Source: Pseudocolwellia sp049933045
Lineage (GTDB): Bacteria > Pseudomonadota > Gammaproteobacteria > Enterobacterales > Alteromonadaceae
Direction of reading: 5' to 3'
DNA: 64,000 nt
NCBI RefSeq assembly: GCF_049933045.1
Contig: NZ_CP187926.1
Location: forward strand, 1,178,001-1,242,000
This document shows positions 9,119 to 16,909 of the stretch, piece by piece. The stretch's first letter is position 1. The number at the start of each line of letters is the position of its first letter. A program made the translations under genes and the position numbers. A model generated the notes under the pieces. That model was not told where the DNA came from. It saw only the letters and a list, made by a program, of their open reading frames with translations, and ran no database searches.

Positions 9119-10135
9119 ATGCTAGTAATTAAAAACAAAGTTAACACTCTTTTTAACGTCACCCCGAAAAATATCACACAAGAGATATTAACCTCTGATG
9201 TGCCTATAATTCTGAAAGGTTATGGCGATAAATGGCCTATTGTTAAAGCTGCACAACAATCCCATCAGCATGCGGTTGACTATCTAAAACTAATGGAAAA
9301 AGGAGTCACGGTAAACGCCTGTTATTTAGAAGCTAAAGAAGCAGGGCGAATTTTCTATAATGAAGATATGACAGGTTTTAACTTTGAAACAAAACCTAAA
9401 ATATTAAGTGAAATTCTGTCAGAGATTTTACAGCAAGCGTCAAACTCATCACCGAAAACTATTTATATTGGTTCAACCAGTATTAATAATGTTCTCCCTG
9501 AGCTAGCACAGCAAACTCAGGTATCGCCTTTGTTATCTAACAGTATTTATAATATTTGGTTGGGCAATCAAAGTAAGGTGGCTGCTCACTTTGATTTTTT
9601 ACACAATTTAGCATGTTGTGTTGTGGGTAAAAGACGCTTTACTTTATTTCCTCCTGAGCAGGTTAAAAACCTTTATTGTGGACCTTTAGATCGAGCACCA
9701 GGAGGACAAGCCATTAGCATGGTGGATTTTGATGCACCTGATTTCAAAAAATTCCCTAAATTTAATCAAGCGCTAGAAGCTGCTTTAGTTGCAGAGCTTG
9801 ATCCGGGTGATGCTATTTTGCTACCCAGTATGTGGTGGCATCATGTTGAAGGGCTTGAAGATTTAAATGTACTACTTAATCACTGGTGGAGAAATAGCCC
9901 CGCATATATGGGGAATCCAACGGATGCATTACATCACGCTATATTAAGTATTAGAGATTTACCAAAGGCACAGCGACAAGCATGGAAGCATATATTTGAA
10001 CATTATGTTTTTGATCATAATGAAGAAAATTTTAAGCATATTAGCGAACAAGCTAAGAGTATTCTTGCGAGTCCTTTAGATGAAATGCATGCCCGAACCT
10101 TACGAGCACATATCCAAAACAAATTAAGACGTTAA
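9119..10135 (+). CDS. Cupin-like (cupin-8 / JmjC-fold) Fe(II)-dependent oxygenase candidate
   Basis: This 338-residue protein has the cupin-8/JmjC fold expected of Fe(II)/2-oxoglutarate hydroxylases. HFD at 157-159 gives the HxD metal pair, a distal His comes from WWHHVEG (about 241-242), and the basic segment GKRRFTLFPP (170-179) fits the 2-oxoglutarate-binding strand. The order is an N-terminal alpha/beta segment, the jelly roll (about 140-260) and a helical C-terminal tail. Relatives hydroxylate protein side chains or small molecules. It lies between SapC and the second halogenase, with 10- and 33-base gaps. The substrate is unknown. No strong ribosome site precedes the ATG, which suggests translational coupling to SapC. 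Confidence 0.82.
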   Translation: MLVIKNKVNTLFNVTPKNITQEILTSDVPIILKGYGDKWPIVKAAQQSHQHAVDYLKLMEKGVTVNACYLEAKEAGRIFYNEDMTGFNFETKPKILSEILSEILQQASNSSPKTIYIGSTSINNVLPELAQQTQVSPLLSNSIYNIWLGNQSKVAAHFDFLHNLACCVVGKRRFTLFPPEQVKNLYCGPLDRAPGGQAISMVDFDAPDFKKFPKFNQALEAALVAELDPGDAILLPSMWWHHVEGLEDLNVLLNHWWRNSPAYMGNPTDALHHAILSIRDLPKAQRQAWKHIFEHYVFDHNEENFKHISEQAKSILASPLDEMHARTLRAHIQNKLRR

Positions 10136-10168
10136 CGTTTAAATAATTATAAAAATAGGTAGTAAATC

Positions 10169-11659
10169 ATGAACTCAACAGCGATTAAAAATGTAGTGAT
10201 TGCAGGTGGCGGAACTGCCGGGTGGATGGCCGCATCCGCATTCGGCAAACTACTGGGTAAAAATCTAAATATTACGTTAGTAGAATCAGATCTTATTCCT
10301 ACGGTAGGTGTTGGCGAAGCTACGATCCCGACATTACATATTTTTCATGATCTTCTTAAAATAAAAGAAGCAGATGTCATGAAGGCTACAAACGCTACAT
10401 TTAAATTGGGTATAGCTTTTGAAAACTGGCGCGATGTAAATCAAGACTACATTCATTCTTTTGGTTATTTAGGTCAAGGTTGTTGGGCGGCAGGATTTCA
10501 ACATTTTTGGTTGAAGGGCAGACAGCACAATATGGTGAGTGAAATTGGTGACTATTGCCCAGAACATGTAGCCAGCAGAGAAGGTAAATTTGCTGTAGCA
10601 CCTAAGCAAGACCGTAATTATGCTTTTCATCTTGATGCCGGTTTATATGCTAAATTTTTAAGAGAGTTGGCTGAAGCTCATGGCGTAAAACGTGTAGAAG
10701 GTAAAATTAATCAAGTTAATGTGAATGAAGAGAATGGTTTTATTAAATCTATTGGTTTAGAAAACGGTAAAGTGATTGAAGGTGATCTGTTTTTAGATTG
10801 TACAGGCTTTAAAGGTATGTTGATTGAAGAAGCTTTACATACAGGTTACGAAGATTGGAGCCACTGGCTACCTTGCGACAGTGCTATTGCAGTACAAACC
10901 AAAATACAAAAGAAAACGGTACCTTATACACGATCTATTGCGCATCAAGCCGGTTGGCAATGGCAAATACCTTTGCAAAACAGAATGGGTAATGGCGTAG
11001 TGTTTTGCAGTAAACACTTATCAGACGAAGATGCTAAAGCCTTACTACTCGATAATATTGAAGGTGAATTACTTAACGAGCCTCGAGTGATCAAGTTTAA
11101 AACTGGTACTCGTCGTAAGCACTGGAATAAAAACTGTGTTGCTGTTGGTTTGTCGAGTGGCTTTATTGAACCACTTGAATCCACGAGCATTCATTTGATT
11201 CAACAAAGTATTATTCGTTTAATGCAGAATTTACCCTCTAAAAATATGGAACAAGCAAGCTTAGACGACTTTAATAATAAAATGCGTTTTGAAATAGACA
11301 ATATTAGAGATTTTATTGTGCTGCATTACCATGTGACTCAACGCACAGACAGTGCATTCTGGCGTTATTGTAAAAATATGGAAATTCCTGAATCGTTACA
11401 GCAACGCATAGATTTATTTGTAGAAACAGGTAATGCTTTTAAAACAGAGCGTGAGTTATTTGGTGAAACATCTTGGATCCAAGTTATGATCGGCCAAGGT
11501 TTAATGCCTGAACACTATCATCAAATTGTAGATATGATGTCTGATATTGAGCTTAAAGGCTTTTTAGATAATATAAAGACGACCATTGAACGACGTGTAA
11601 AATCTTTACCTGATCATAACGAGTTTATTCAAAACTATTGTAAATCGACTATGGTTTAA
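10169..11659 (+). CDS. Flavin-dependent tryptophan halogenase family protein (intact motif)
   Basis: This 496-residue flavoprotein has the complete halogenase signature set: GGGTAGW (13-19), GVGEATIP (47-54), the lysine K79 in NATFKLG at the same number as RebH and PrnA K79, GWQWQIP (262-268) matching WxWxIP, and EPLEST (334-339). On family knowledge it should oxidise halide with a flavin hydroperoxide and halogenate an electron-rich aromatic, using FADH2 from a separate reductase. No reductase gene lies in the operon. The paralogue three genes upstream lacks the Pro of WxWxIP, so the pair may have divided roles. Characterised relatives located near TonB receptors in Brevundimonas and Xanthomonas brominate free indoles in vitro, but their natural substrates are unclear. 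Confidence 0.92.
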   Translation: MNSTAIKNVVIAGGGTAGWMAASAFGKLLGKNLNITLVESDLIPTVGVGEATIPTLHIFHDLLKIKEADVMKATNATFKLGIAFENWRDVNQDYIHSFGYLGQGCWAAGFQHFWLKGRQHNMVSEIGDYCPEHVASREGKFAVAPKQDRNYAFHLDAGLYAKFLRELAEAHGVKRVEGKINQVNVNEENGFIKSIGLENGKVIEGDLFLDCTGFKGMLIEEALHTGYEDWSHWLPCDSAIAVQTKIQKKTVPYTRSIAHQAGWQWQIPLQNRMGNGVVFCSKHLSDEDAKALLLDNIEGELLNEPRVIKFKTGTRRKHWNKNCVAVGLSSGFIEPLESTSIHLIQQSIIRLMQNLPSKNMEQASLDDFNNKMRFEIDNIRDFIVLHYHVTQRTDSAFWRYCKNMEIPESLQQRIDLFVETGNAFKTERELFGETSWIQVMIGQGLMPEHYHQIVDMMSDIELKGFLDNIKTTIERRVKSLPDHNEFIQNYCKSTMV

Positions 11660-11664
11660 CTTTT

Positions 11665-12372
11665 ATGGTTAATATTAAGGTTAATCCACAAGCTGCGCCA
11701 CAAATAGCTTTTGTAGGAAAAGATAAAACACCGGTTATTATTATTGATGACTATGTAAGCAATCTTGATGAAATAATCAATCAAGTGGTTAACAATGCTC
11801 AATTTGAACCCGAAGAGGTTACTAAATATCCAGGTGTTCAGTCATCGATACCTAAATCTATTGTGGTGAGTTATTTAAAGCCTTTAATGAAAACACTCTA
11901 TAAAGTGTATAAGTTTTCACAGGATTTAGAGCCAACACCTATAGATAATTGCTTTTCATTAATTACTCAGCAACCTAATGAAATATCAGCCATGCAATCG
12001 TGGCCTCATTTTGATACACCGAATCCAAACCTTATTGCAGTTCTTCATTATTTAGACAAAGGAAATCACGGAGGCACTGCCTTTTTCCAACATAATAAAA
12101 GTGGAATAGATCGTATAGATGCTCAAAATAAAGACATTTACTTTGAGCATGCCCACGAGTATTTCTCGGCTTTAAATACAAACAGTTTCAGCTATTGTAG
12201 TGAAGCGCATAGTGAGTTTACTTGTTATCAAAAGGTGGCATATAAACCGAATCGCTTGTTGATATTTCCGGGACAATTACTACATTCAACTTTAGTTGAT
12301 CTACATACAGATATTAATGACGATCCAAGTGCAGGGCGACTAACTGCAAACATGTTTGTATCGTTTGCTTAA
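11665..12372 (+). CDS. DUF6445 family protein, putative 2OG-Fe(II) oxygenase fold
   Basis: This 235-residue protein starts five bases after the halogenase stop and closes the operon. A metal-site pattern is visible: PHFDTP supplies H115 and D117, QLLHS supplies H207, and R225 in GRLTANMF is placed like a 2-oxoglutarate-binding Arg. The first 100 residues (VIIIDDYVSNLDEI) match the start of small prolyl-hydroxylase-like proteins. The family is described only by DUF6445, and the oxygenase reading is inference from the HxD...H...R pattern. Neighbouring halogenase, cupin and SapC genes suggest a joint oxidative modification pathway. The ORF ends in FVSFA. Confidence 0.75.
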   Translation: MVNIKVNPQAAPQIAFVGKDKTPVIIIDDYVSNLDEIINQVVNNAQFEPEEVTKYPGVQSSIPKSIVVSYLKPLMKTLYKVYKFSQDLEPTPIDNCFSLITQQPNEISAMQSWPHFDTPNPNLIAVLHYLDKGNHGGTAFFQHNKSGIDRIDAQNKDIYFEHAHEYFSALNTNSFSYCSEAHSEFTCYQKVAYKPNRLLIFPGQLLHSTLVDLHTDINDDPSAGRLTANMFVSFA

Positions 12373-12572
12373 ACCTAACTTGCTAGATATTTTCAATAGA
12401 TTAAGCCAATGACACAATCGGTGTCATGTATCGTTTATTATAAAAATATTGATAGAGTAAAATCTAAAAATTTCCTTATAAAATAAAGAGGGTAAGTATT
12501 AATCTAAGTCGATATTCAAATGTATTAGTTCAAATATATGTAAAGTACGTCGATTCTTCATAAGCTTTCTGG
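12373..12572. other. Convergent intergenic region with hairpin
   Basis: ATGACAC (12409-12415) and GTGTCAT (12421-12427) form a 7-bp stem with a 5-base loop, 37 bases after the operon end. No T-run follows, so termination is uncertain. Nothing else is visible. Confidence 0.4.
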
Positions 12573-12929
12573 TTATAAGTCTAATACTTCTTTAGCTGCT
12601 CTAAGTGCTTCTTGAGCTGTAGGAGTGCCACAATATACGGCACTATGTAAAATAACTTCGAGTATATCGTTAGTTGTAGCACCATTATTTAATGCGCCTC
12701 TAACATGGCCTTTTAATTCTTGCGGTGCTTTCATTGCAGCTAACATAGCAATAGTGACCAAGCTACGAGTCTTTAGATCTATACCTGACCTTTGCCATGT
12801 TGAACCCCACGCATGCTCATTAATATACTGCTGCATTTGTTGAGAGAGTAAATCATCATTTGCTAGTGCTTCGTCAACAAAACTGTCACCCATTACTTGT
12901 CTTCTTAACATTTCACCTGCTGTTGTCAT
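12573..12929 (-). CDS. Carboxymuconolactone decarboxylase family protein (PcaC-like)
   Basis: This 118-residue all-helical protein of the AhpD/CMD superfamily has the typical core RSLVTIAMLAAM, then HVRGALNNGAT and ILHSAVYCGTPTAQEAL. That pattern resembles 4-carboxymuconolactone decarboxylase (PcaC), which acts in the protocatechuate branch of the beta-ketoadipate pathway. The CxxC pair of AhpD peroxidase partners is absent, so decarboxylase-type chemistry is more likely than thiol redox. No other pca gene is present, so the pathway role is uncertain; relatives act on other lactones. It stands alone, convergent with the halogenase operon and downstream of a broken TonB receptor gene. Length matches the family. 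Confidence 0.8.
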   Translation of the reverse strand: MTTAGEMLRRQVMGDSFVDEALANDDLLSQQMQQYINEHAWGSTWQRSGIDLKTRSLVTIAMLAAMKAPQELKGHVRGALNNGATTNDILEVILHSAVYCGTPTAQEALRAAKEVLDL

Positions 12930-13004
12930 GCTTTGTACTCCAACTTTATATATGATTATTTTTATCGAAAAATACGATTGAATACGTAGGTTAATAAAGT
13001 AAAC

Positions 13005-13038
13005 AGGCCATGCAATAACAAAGTTATTAACATGGCCT
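13005..13038 (-). terminator. Large hairpin downstream of the TonB receptor fragment
   Basis: AGGCCATG (13005-13012) pairs with CATGGCCT (13031-13038), and an inner AATAAC/GTTATT stem (13014-13019, 13023-13028) extends it. It follows the receptor fragment on the minus strand. There is no T-run, so efficiency is doubtful. Confidence 0.4.
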
Positions 13039-13071
13039 TGAGTACTTAATTTGAGTTTAAGTTAAGTACAA

Positions 13072-13745
13072 TTAATAGAAGTTATAACTTACTTGTAACT
13101 TAATAGTTCTTCCTGAATTAAGTGTTTCTGCCGTAATACCTTGGTCGCCAGTTGGGGCTCCAAGTACTGCGCCAATGGGTCCTGCAGGTGGGCTACTAAA
13201 CTCACTTGATTGTGCATCTGTTAAGTTGTTAACAATAATCATCGCTTTCCATGTGTCTTCTGGTGATGATATTCCAAAAGTAAAATCTAGTGTAGTTAAG
13301 CTATCAGAAGGGTAGGTTTCATTAATTTGGCTTACCATATCACTGCGATAACGAACAAAGCCTGTTGAACTGAAGTTAACGCCATAATCAGAGAATTCAG
13401 TGTTATAAAAATAACCGATATTACCTGTAAGTTTTGGTGCTTGGGCTAAATCAGTACCATCATCTTTATGGGTTGTATTTGCATACGTTACGGCACCACT
13501 TAAGCGAAGATCACTCGTTAATTGATACATACTATCAATTTCGAAGCCCTTAGATTCAACATCTACATTTTGAGTAATAAAGCCTGCGCTTGCATCGGTT
13601 ACTAAAAATGAAGTTTCTTGAAAATCATCAATTGTGGTGTAGAACAAGGCGAGGTTTAAATTCATACTGTTATCAAGCAGTACCATTTTACTACCCATTT
13701 CGTAAGTTTGAGTTTCTTCAGATTTAACTAGCGAAGCGTAAATCT
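13072..13745 (-). pseudogene. TonB-dependent receptor, C-terminal fragment truncated by IS insertion
   Basis: About 225 residues of a TonB receptor barrel remain, from IYASLVKSEETQTYEMGSK to the C-terminal VSYNFY. SEETQTYEMGSK matches the PEE..YE.G.K strand conserved in the C-terminal third of these barrels, and the terminal aromatic is kept. The 5' part is missing. The frame runs into the left-end hairpin of an IS200-type element at about 13746, so the insertion removed or displaced the signal peptide, plug and most of the barrel. No matching N-terminal part occurs elsewhere in the window. Ligand unknown; siderophore-type short receptors have this barrel style. Confidence 0.85.
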
Positions 13746-14278
13746 CGGGGGCTTGCCCCCGTGCTGGATAGTGTATACTGGGGGGACCCCAGTAAATGCT
13801 ATTCTTCATATGGAACTTCAAAGAAATACACATCATGTCTTTAGATTAATGTACCACTTTGTGTGGATACCAAAGTATCGACACAAAGTCTTCATTGAAC
13901 CTTATCGTTCAACAATGAAAGCAATTATTCAAAAAGTAGGATATGACTACGATATTGATATCGTAGAGTTAGAAATTCCGAGTGACCATATTCATATGGT
14001 TATTAGAGGGATCCCTAAACAGTCGCCAAGCGATGTTATGCAAATAATTAAAAGTATAACTGCTCGTGAGTTTTTTAGAATTTATCCTGAAATTAAAAAA
14101 CAGTATTTCTGGGGCGGTAAATTATGGACACAAAGCTTTTTTGTTGAAACGATTGGTAACGCAACAGAAGAAGTTATCAGGAAGTATGTTCAAGAACAGT
14201 TAATCGAATTAGATGGTAAAGAAATTAATAGCGATCAACTGAACTTGTTTTGAAACTCGGTCGCTTGCGGCCGAGAAT
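13744..14278 (+). mobile_element. IS200/IS605-family insertion sequence, copy 1
   Basis: A short element with one transposase gene and subterminal hairpins rather than inverted repeats. The left hairpin is CGGGGGC/GCCCCCG (13746-13752, 13755-13761), a second one is CTGGGG/CCCCAG (13778-13783, 13787-13792), and the right hairpin is CTCGGTCGC/GCGGCCGAG (14256-14264, 14267-14275). There is no TnpB. Exact cleavage sites cannot be fixed. It interrupts a TonB receptor gene. Confidence 0.8.
13810..14253 (+). CDS. tnpA: IS200-family transposase TnpA (Y1 HUH)
   Basis: This 147-residue single-domain Y1 transposase carries out strand-specific excision and insertion of single-stranded IS DNA. MYHFVWIPKYRHKVF is the usual N-terminal strand, DHIHMVI holds the HUH metal-binding histidines, and IRKYVQEQ carries the catalytic tyrosine. 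I start at ATG 13810, because upstream codons lie in the left-end hairpins. No clear ribosome site precedes it, consistent with the poor translation and RNA sequestration known for IS200. Intact by length and motifs. It differs clearly in sequence from the second copy downstream, so the two are separate insertions. Confidence 0.92.
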   Translation: MELQRNTHHVFRLMYHFVWIPKYRHKVFIEPYRSTMKAIIQKVGYDYDIDIVELEIPSDHIHMVIRGIPKQSPSDVMQIIKSITAREFFRIYPEIKKQYFWGGKLWTQSFFVETIGNATEEVIRKYVQEQLIELDGKEINSDQLNLF

Positions 14279-14289
14279 TTTAATCTCTT

Positions 14290-14880
14290 TGGGGTTTAAT
14301 TCCCCGCAGCTTGCTGCGATTTGGGATAAGCGCTAAAGTATTAGGATGAGTATATTTCTCCATAAAAGTCATAATGTTTCAGTTCTAATGTATCATCTTG
14401 TTTGTCCAGCTAAATATCGCAAAGCGATATTTACTGATGAAGTTGATCAGGTACTGAAAGGTGTTTGTGAAGAAATATCTAAAAGGTATGAAATTGCGTT
14501 CATAGAAATAGGAACAGATAAAAATCATGTTCATTTTTTGATTCAATCAGTCCCGATGTATAGCCCTAAAAAAATAGCGCAAATAGTTAAAAGTATTACG
14601 GCAAGAGAGATTTTTAAGAAATGCCCATTTGTTAAAAAGGAATTATGGGGAGGGGAGTTTTGGTCAGATGGATACTTTATTACCAGCGTAGGTAAGCATG
14701 GAAATGAGTCAATAATAAAAGATTATGTGAAGAATCAAGGAGATGATTCTTATAAAAAACTTAAGCGAGAATCAATAACAGATGATCAATTCCAACTATG
14801 GTGATAGAGGGTTAATTAATACCCCGCTTTCACGTAGTGAAAGACGAGCCTAAGCGAGACAGCTTGCTGCGGGGTTTTTT
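14290..14880 (+). mobile_element. IS200/IS605-family insertion sequence, copy 2 (different type)
   Basis: It lies within about 15-40 bases of the previous element. The left side has CGCAGC/GCTGCG (14305-14310, 14313-14318) after AATTCCCCG, and the right side has CTTTCAC/GTGAAAG (14827-14833, 14837-14843). ACCCCGC (14821-14827) can also pair with GCGGGGT (14869-14875), followed by a T-run that may terminate transcription. Boundaries are approximate. Confidence 0.75.
14346..14804 (+). CDS. tnpA: IS200-family transposase TnpA (Y1 HUH), second type
   Basis: This 152-residue Y1 transposase has SVLMYHLVCPAKYRKAIF at the N-terminus, the HUH motif in KNHVHFLIQ, the conserved GGEFWSDGYFITSVG segment and the nucleophilic tyrosine in IIKDYVKNQG. 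The WSDGYF and VCPAKYR features place it in a different IS200 subgroup from the neighbour at 13810. Length is complete and no frameshift is visible. No TnpB gene accompanies it. The codons nearby are AT-rich like the host. Confidence 0.92.
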   Translation: MSIFLHKSHNVSVLMYHLVCPAKYRKAIFTDEVDQVLKGVCEEISKRYEIAFIEIGTDKNHVHFLIQSVPMYSPKKIAQIVKSITAREIFKKCPFVKKELWGGEFWSDGYFITSVGKHGNESIIKDYVKNQGDDSYKKLKRESITDDQFQLW

Positions 14881-14906
14881 ACTTCAAATATAGAGGTAAT
14901 TAAGAT

Positions 14907-14975
14907 TGGTTGCGGGAGCAGGATTTGAACTTCGGGTTATGAGCCAGACGAACTACCAGACTGCACCATCCCGCG
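14907..14975 (-). pseudogene. Defective initiator tRNA-Met (CAU) with 8-base deletion
   Basis: Read on the minus strand, this copy starts CGCGGGATGG, has the anticodon arm GGCTCATAACCC with anticodon CAU, and ends in CCCGCAACCA with an encoded CCA and the C1:A72 mismatch typical of initiator tRNA. Compared with E. coli tRNA-fMet it lacks 8 bases spanning the variable loop and the 5' half of the T stem, giving 69 instead of 77 nt. It cannot fold a T arm. Beside an integrase gene, it is best read as a relic or attachment site. Confidence 0.8.
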
Positions 14976-15061
14976 TCAGAATGTGTTTTATAAAGGAAAT
15001 AAGTAAAATAAAAAGGCTCTAATTTTTAAGAGCCGTTGATTTGTTAAAGTAATATTTATCC

Positions 15062-15382
15062 CTAATACGCTTCTAAAAATGCACAACGGACATAGCGATG
15101 GCCATTTACTTGTTTTAATGTCGCTTCTATGTGTACGATGGAGTTTGGTTGTAACGTTTTCACATAGTTATTCATGTTAAAACAATAAACTTGAACCGTT
15201 GAGCTGAAATCAAATAATTTGATTATCCAGTAGATTTTTCCATAGGCATCTATTCTCTTATTACACTCTATAAGCTGATAACATCCTTTGAACCTTTTAA
15301 AGACTGGTATGTCGGCTAATAACGGCTGTATAGATTCTGTTACTGAAGTTTGTATTAACTTTGTTTTGTTTAAATTAATCAT
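15062..15382 (-). CDS. Small protein of unknown function, OB-fold-like, in integrase operon
   Basis: This 106-residue protein is not recognised. Its pattern of beta strands (YWIIKLFDFSSTVQVYCFN, LQPNSIVHIEATLKQVNG, RYVRCAF) resembles an OB fold as used by single-stranded nucleic-acid-binding proteins; this is inference from strand pattern only. It starts inside the last codons of the integrase gene (overlap 15375-15382), so it is translationally coupled to it. A role in excision, replication or regulation of the element is plausible. No signal peptide or membrane segment. Confidence 0.6.
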   Translation of the reverse strand: MINLNKTKLIQTSVTESIQPLLADIPVFKRFKGCYQLIECNKRIDAYGKIYWIIKLFDFSSTVQVYCFNMNNYVKTLQPNSIVHIEATLKQVNGHRYVRCAFLEAY

Positions 15383-16553
15383 GATCTACTCCTAAAAACT
15401 TTTCACTCAGAAGGGATTCGAACGCGCTACCATCTTGTCGAGTGAGATTAGGTACATAACGTGAGTAAACACGAAACAACATCATTGTGGATGAATGTCC
15501 CATTTGTTTCGCAATCCACTCAGGTGCCTCACCGGAAGCTAACCATAAAGTGGCTGCTGTATGACGTGTTTGGTAGGGAGAGCGAGTTTTTAACTCTAAG
15601 AGGCGAAGTAGGGGATGCCAAACGCGTTTTGCAACGTTGTTATTATCAAGTGGTTGGCTATTTTTATTGGTAAAAACATAGCCATTGTCACCTGTCACAA
15701 TAAACTGTTTTTTGAGTGCATCAAAAACTGGTTGTGACATTTGAATTTCACGGTAACTTCCATCATTTTTAGTATACTCAGTACGCCCATCTAGCAAGCA
15801 TTCTCTTACCAAAATAAGCTGTCTGTCAAAATCAATATACTGCCATTTTAGACCATTTATTTCACCTGTTCTAAGGCCTGTGAAAAAGCGTATTAGATAG
15901 TAGTTTGTAAAATCAGAGCGAACAGTAGACAGAATCAAACTGACTTCTTCTAATGTAAATGGGGCAATATCGGTTTTTGGGACCTTAAGTGGTTTAATGT
16001 TTCGATAAGGTGTTGTAAAATCATAACGGTCGGCTGCTTCATTCAAAATCATTCTTAAGATTTTCATATGCTTATTGATGTGGCCTGCAGATAGTGAATT
16101 GCCATTTTTGCGCGTGACTTTGGCGAGCTGTGCGCGAAATTGCATTAAATCTGCTTTGGTGATTTGGCCGACATCTTCATTTTCAAACCTAGGTAATATA
16201 CGGTTATCCAGTATATTACGTACTTTTTCTGTATAGCTGATACGCCAACTTGACTGCATTTCATCGAACCAAGTATTCGCAAACATCTCAAAATCTGGAG
16301 TGCCATTAGCGACTTGAACTATAGTTTTTTGGGACTTTTTAAGCTTTGGTAACATTTTGCTACCGGGAAATTGTTTAGCATAGTCAAACTGATTGACTAA
16401 AATCAGTGCTTCAATTTGAGTTAACAAACTCCCTAACTTTTTATGATTAGTTTGAGTGTCGTTTAGTGTTGTTTGTTCTCTACAACGAAGGTTTTTATAC
16501 TTAAAATCTAAATACAACTTCCCAGTTTCTTTTCTAACTCTAATATGCCCCAT
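15375..16553 (-). CDS. Phage-type tyrosine integrase
   Basis: This 392-residue site-specific recombinase has three parts. An N-terminal arm-binding domain (about 1-75, GHIRVRKETGKLYLDFKYK), a core-binding domain (about 85-185) and a catalytic domain (from about 195) are visible. The catalytic residues are R228 in TGLRTGE, R330-H331 in YQTRHTAATLW, H353 in QMGHSS, and the tyrosine in RVYSRYVPN (363 or 366). It would integrate and excise the element at a tRNA-like site; the damaged initiator tRNA lies 400 bases downstream. Its start overlaps the end of the excisionase gene (16540-16553), so the genes form an operon xis-int-orf106. It appears intact. Confidence 0.93.
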   Translation of the reverse strand: MGHIRVRKETGKLYLDFKYKNLRCREQTTLNDTQTNHKKLGSLLTQIEALILVNQFDYAKQFPGSKMLPKLKKSQKTIVQVANGTPDFEMFANTWFDEMQSSWRISYTEKVRNILDNRILPRFENEDVGQITKADLMQFRAQLAKVTRKNGNSLSAGHINKHMKILRMILNEAADRYDFTTPYRNIKPLKVPKTDIAPFTLEEVSLILSTVRSDFTNYYLIRFFTGLRTGEINGLKWQYIDFDRQLILVRECLLDGRTEYTKNDGSYREIQMSQPVFDALKKQFIVTGDNGYVFTNKNSQPLDNNNVAKRVWHPLLRLLELKTRSPYQTRHTAATLWLASGEAPEWIAKQMGHSSTMMLFRVYSRYVPNLTRQDGSAFESLLSEKFLGVDHD

Positions 16554-16779
16554 GAGCTACTCCTCCATTTACCATTGGAATTGCAAAGGTGTTGGTAGAT
16601 TTTTTACCTATATCCTTTTGAATAGCTTCCCAGATATACAATATTTTTCGGCCTCCAAAAGGCCTGATGTAGTGAACACCTTCAAGTAGTACCGAATCTT
16701 TTAATCGCTCACGAATTGTGCGGCTATCGTACTTAATGAGCTTTGATAGCTCTGCTGTGGTTAAAAAAGTTTGAGTCAT
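16540..16779 (-). CDS. Excisionase-like / AlpA-type DNA-binding protein
   Basis: This 79-residue protein has an N-terminal winged-helix pattern, TFLTTAELSKLIKYDSRTIRERLKDS, followed by GVHYIRPFGGRKILYIWEAI, as in excisionases and MerR-like AlpA proteins of phages and islands. It should bind the attachment region and direct recombination toward excision. It overlaps the integrase start by 14 bases. Divergent transcription from the Cro-like gene at 16910 gives a lysis-lysogeny-like control region. The short C-terminal tail (GVAHGAY) is glycine-rich and carries no motif. Confidence 0.75.
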   Translation of the reverse strand: MTQTFLTTAELSKLIKYDSRTIRERLKDSVLLEGVHYIRPFGGRKILYIWEAIQKDIGKKSTNTFAIPMVNGGVAHGAY

Positions 16780-16799
16780 GCTAATAATCCTCTATAATG

Positions 16800-16909
16800 A
16801 AAAATCAATAGTAGAAGGTTTTAATGACCTTCTGCAGAACAACTTAACCTGTAAAAGTGTCTTTTGCAAGTCTTTTTGTTCTTCTGTAGGTTAAAAGAGG
16901 TTTTAGAAG
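16800..16909. promoter_or_regulatory. Divergent control region of the integrative element
   Basis: AGAAGGT (16813-16819) and ACCTTCT (16827-16833) form a 7-bp inverted repeat, and related CTTCTG and AGAAG words recur at 16837-16912. The sites lie between the excisionase and the Cro-like gene, where a repressor would act on both promoters. Confidence 0.5.

Noticed and set aside
16456..16689. Plus-strand frame opposite integrase and excisionase
   Set aside because: Antisense to two overlapping genes with clear motifs; no start support.
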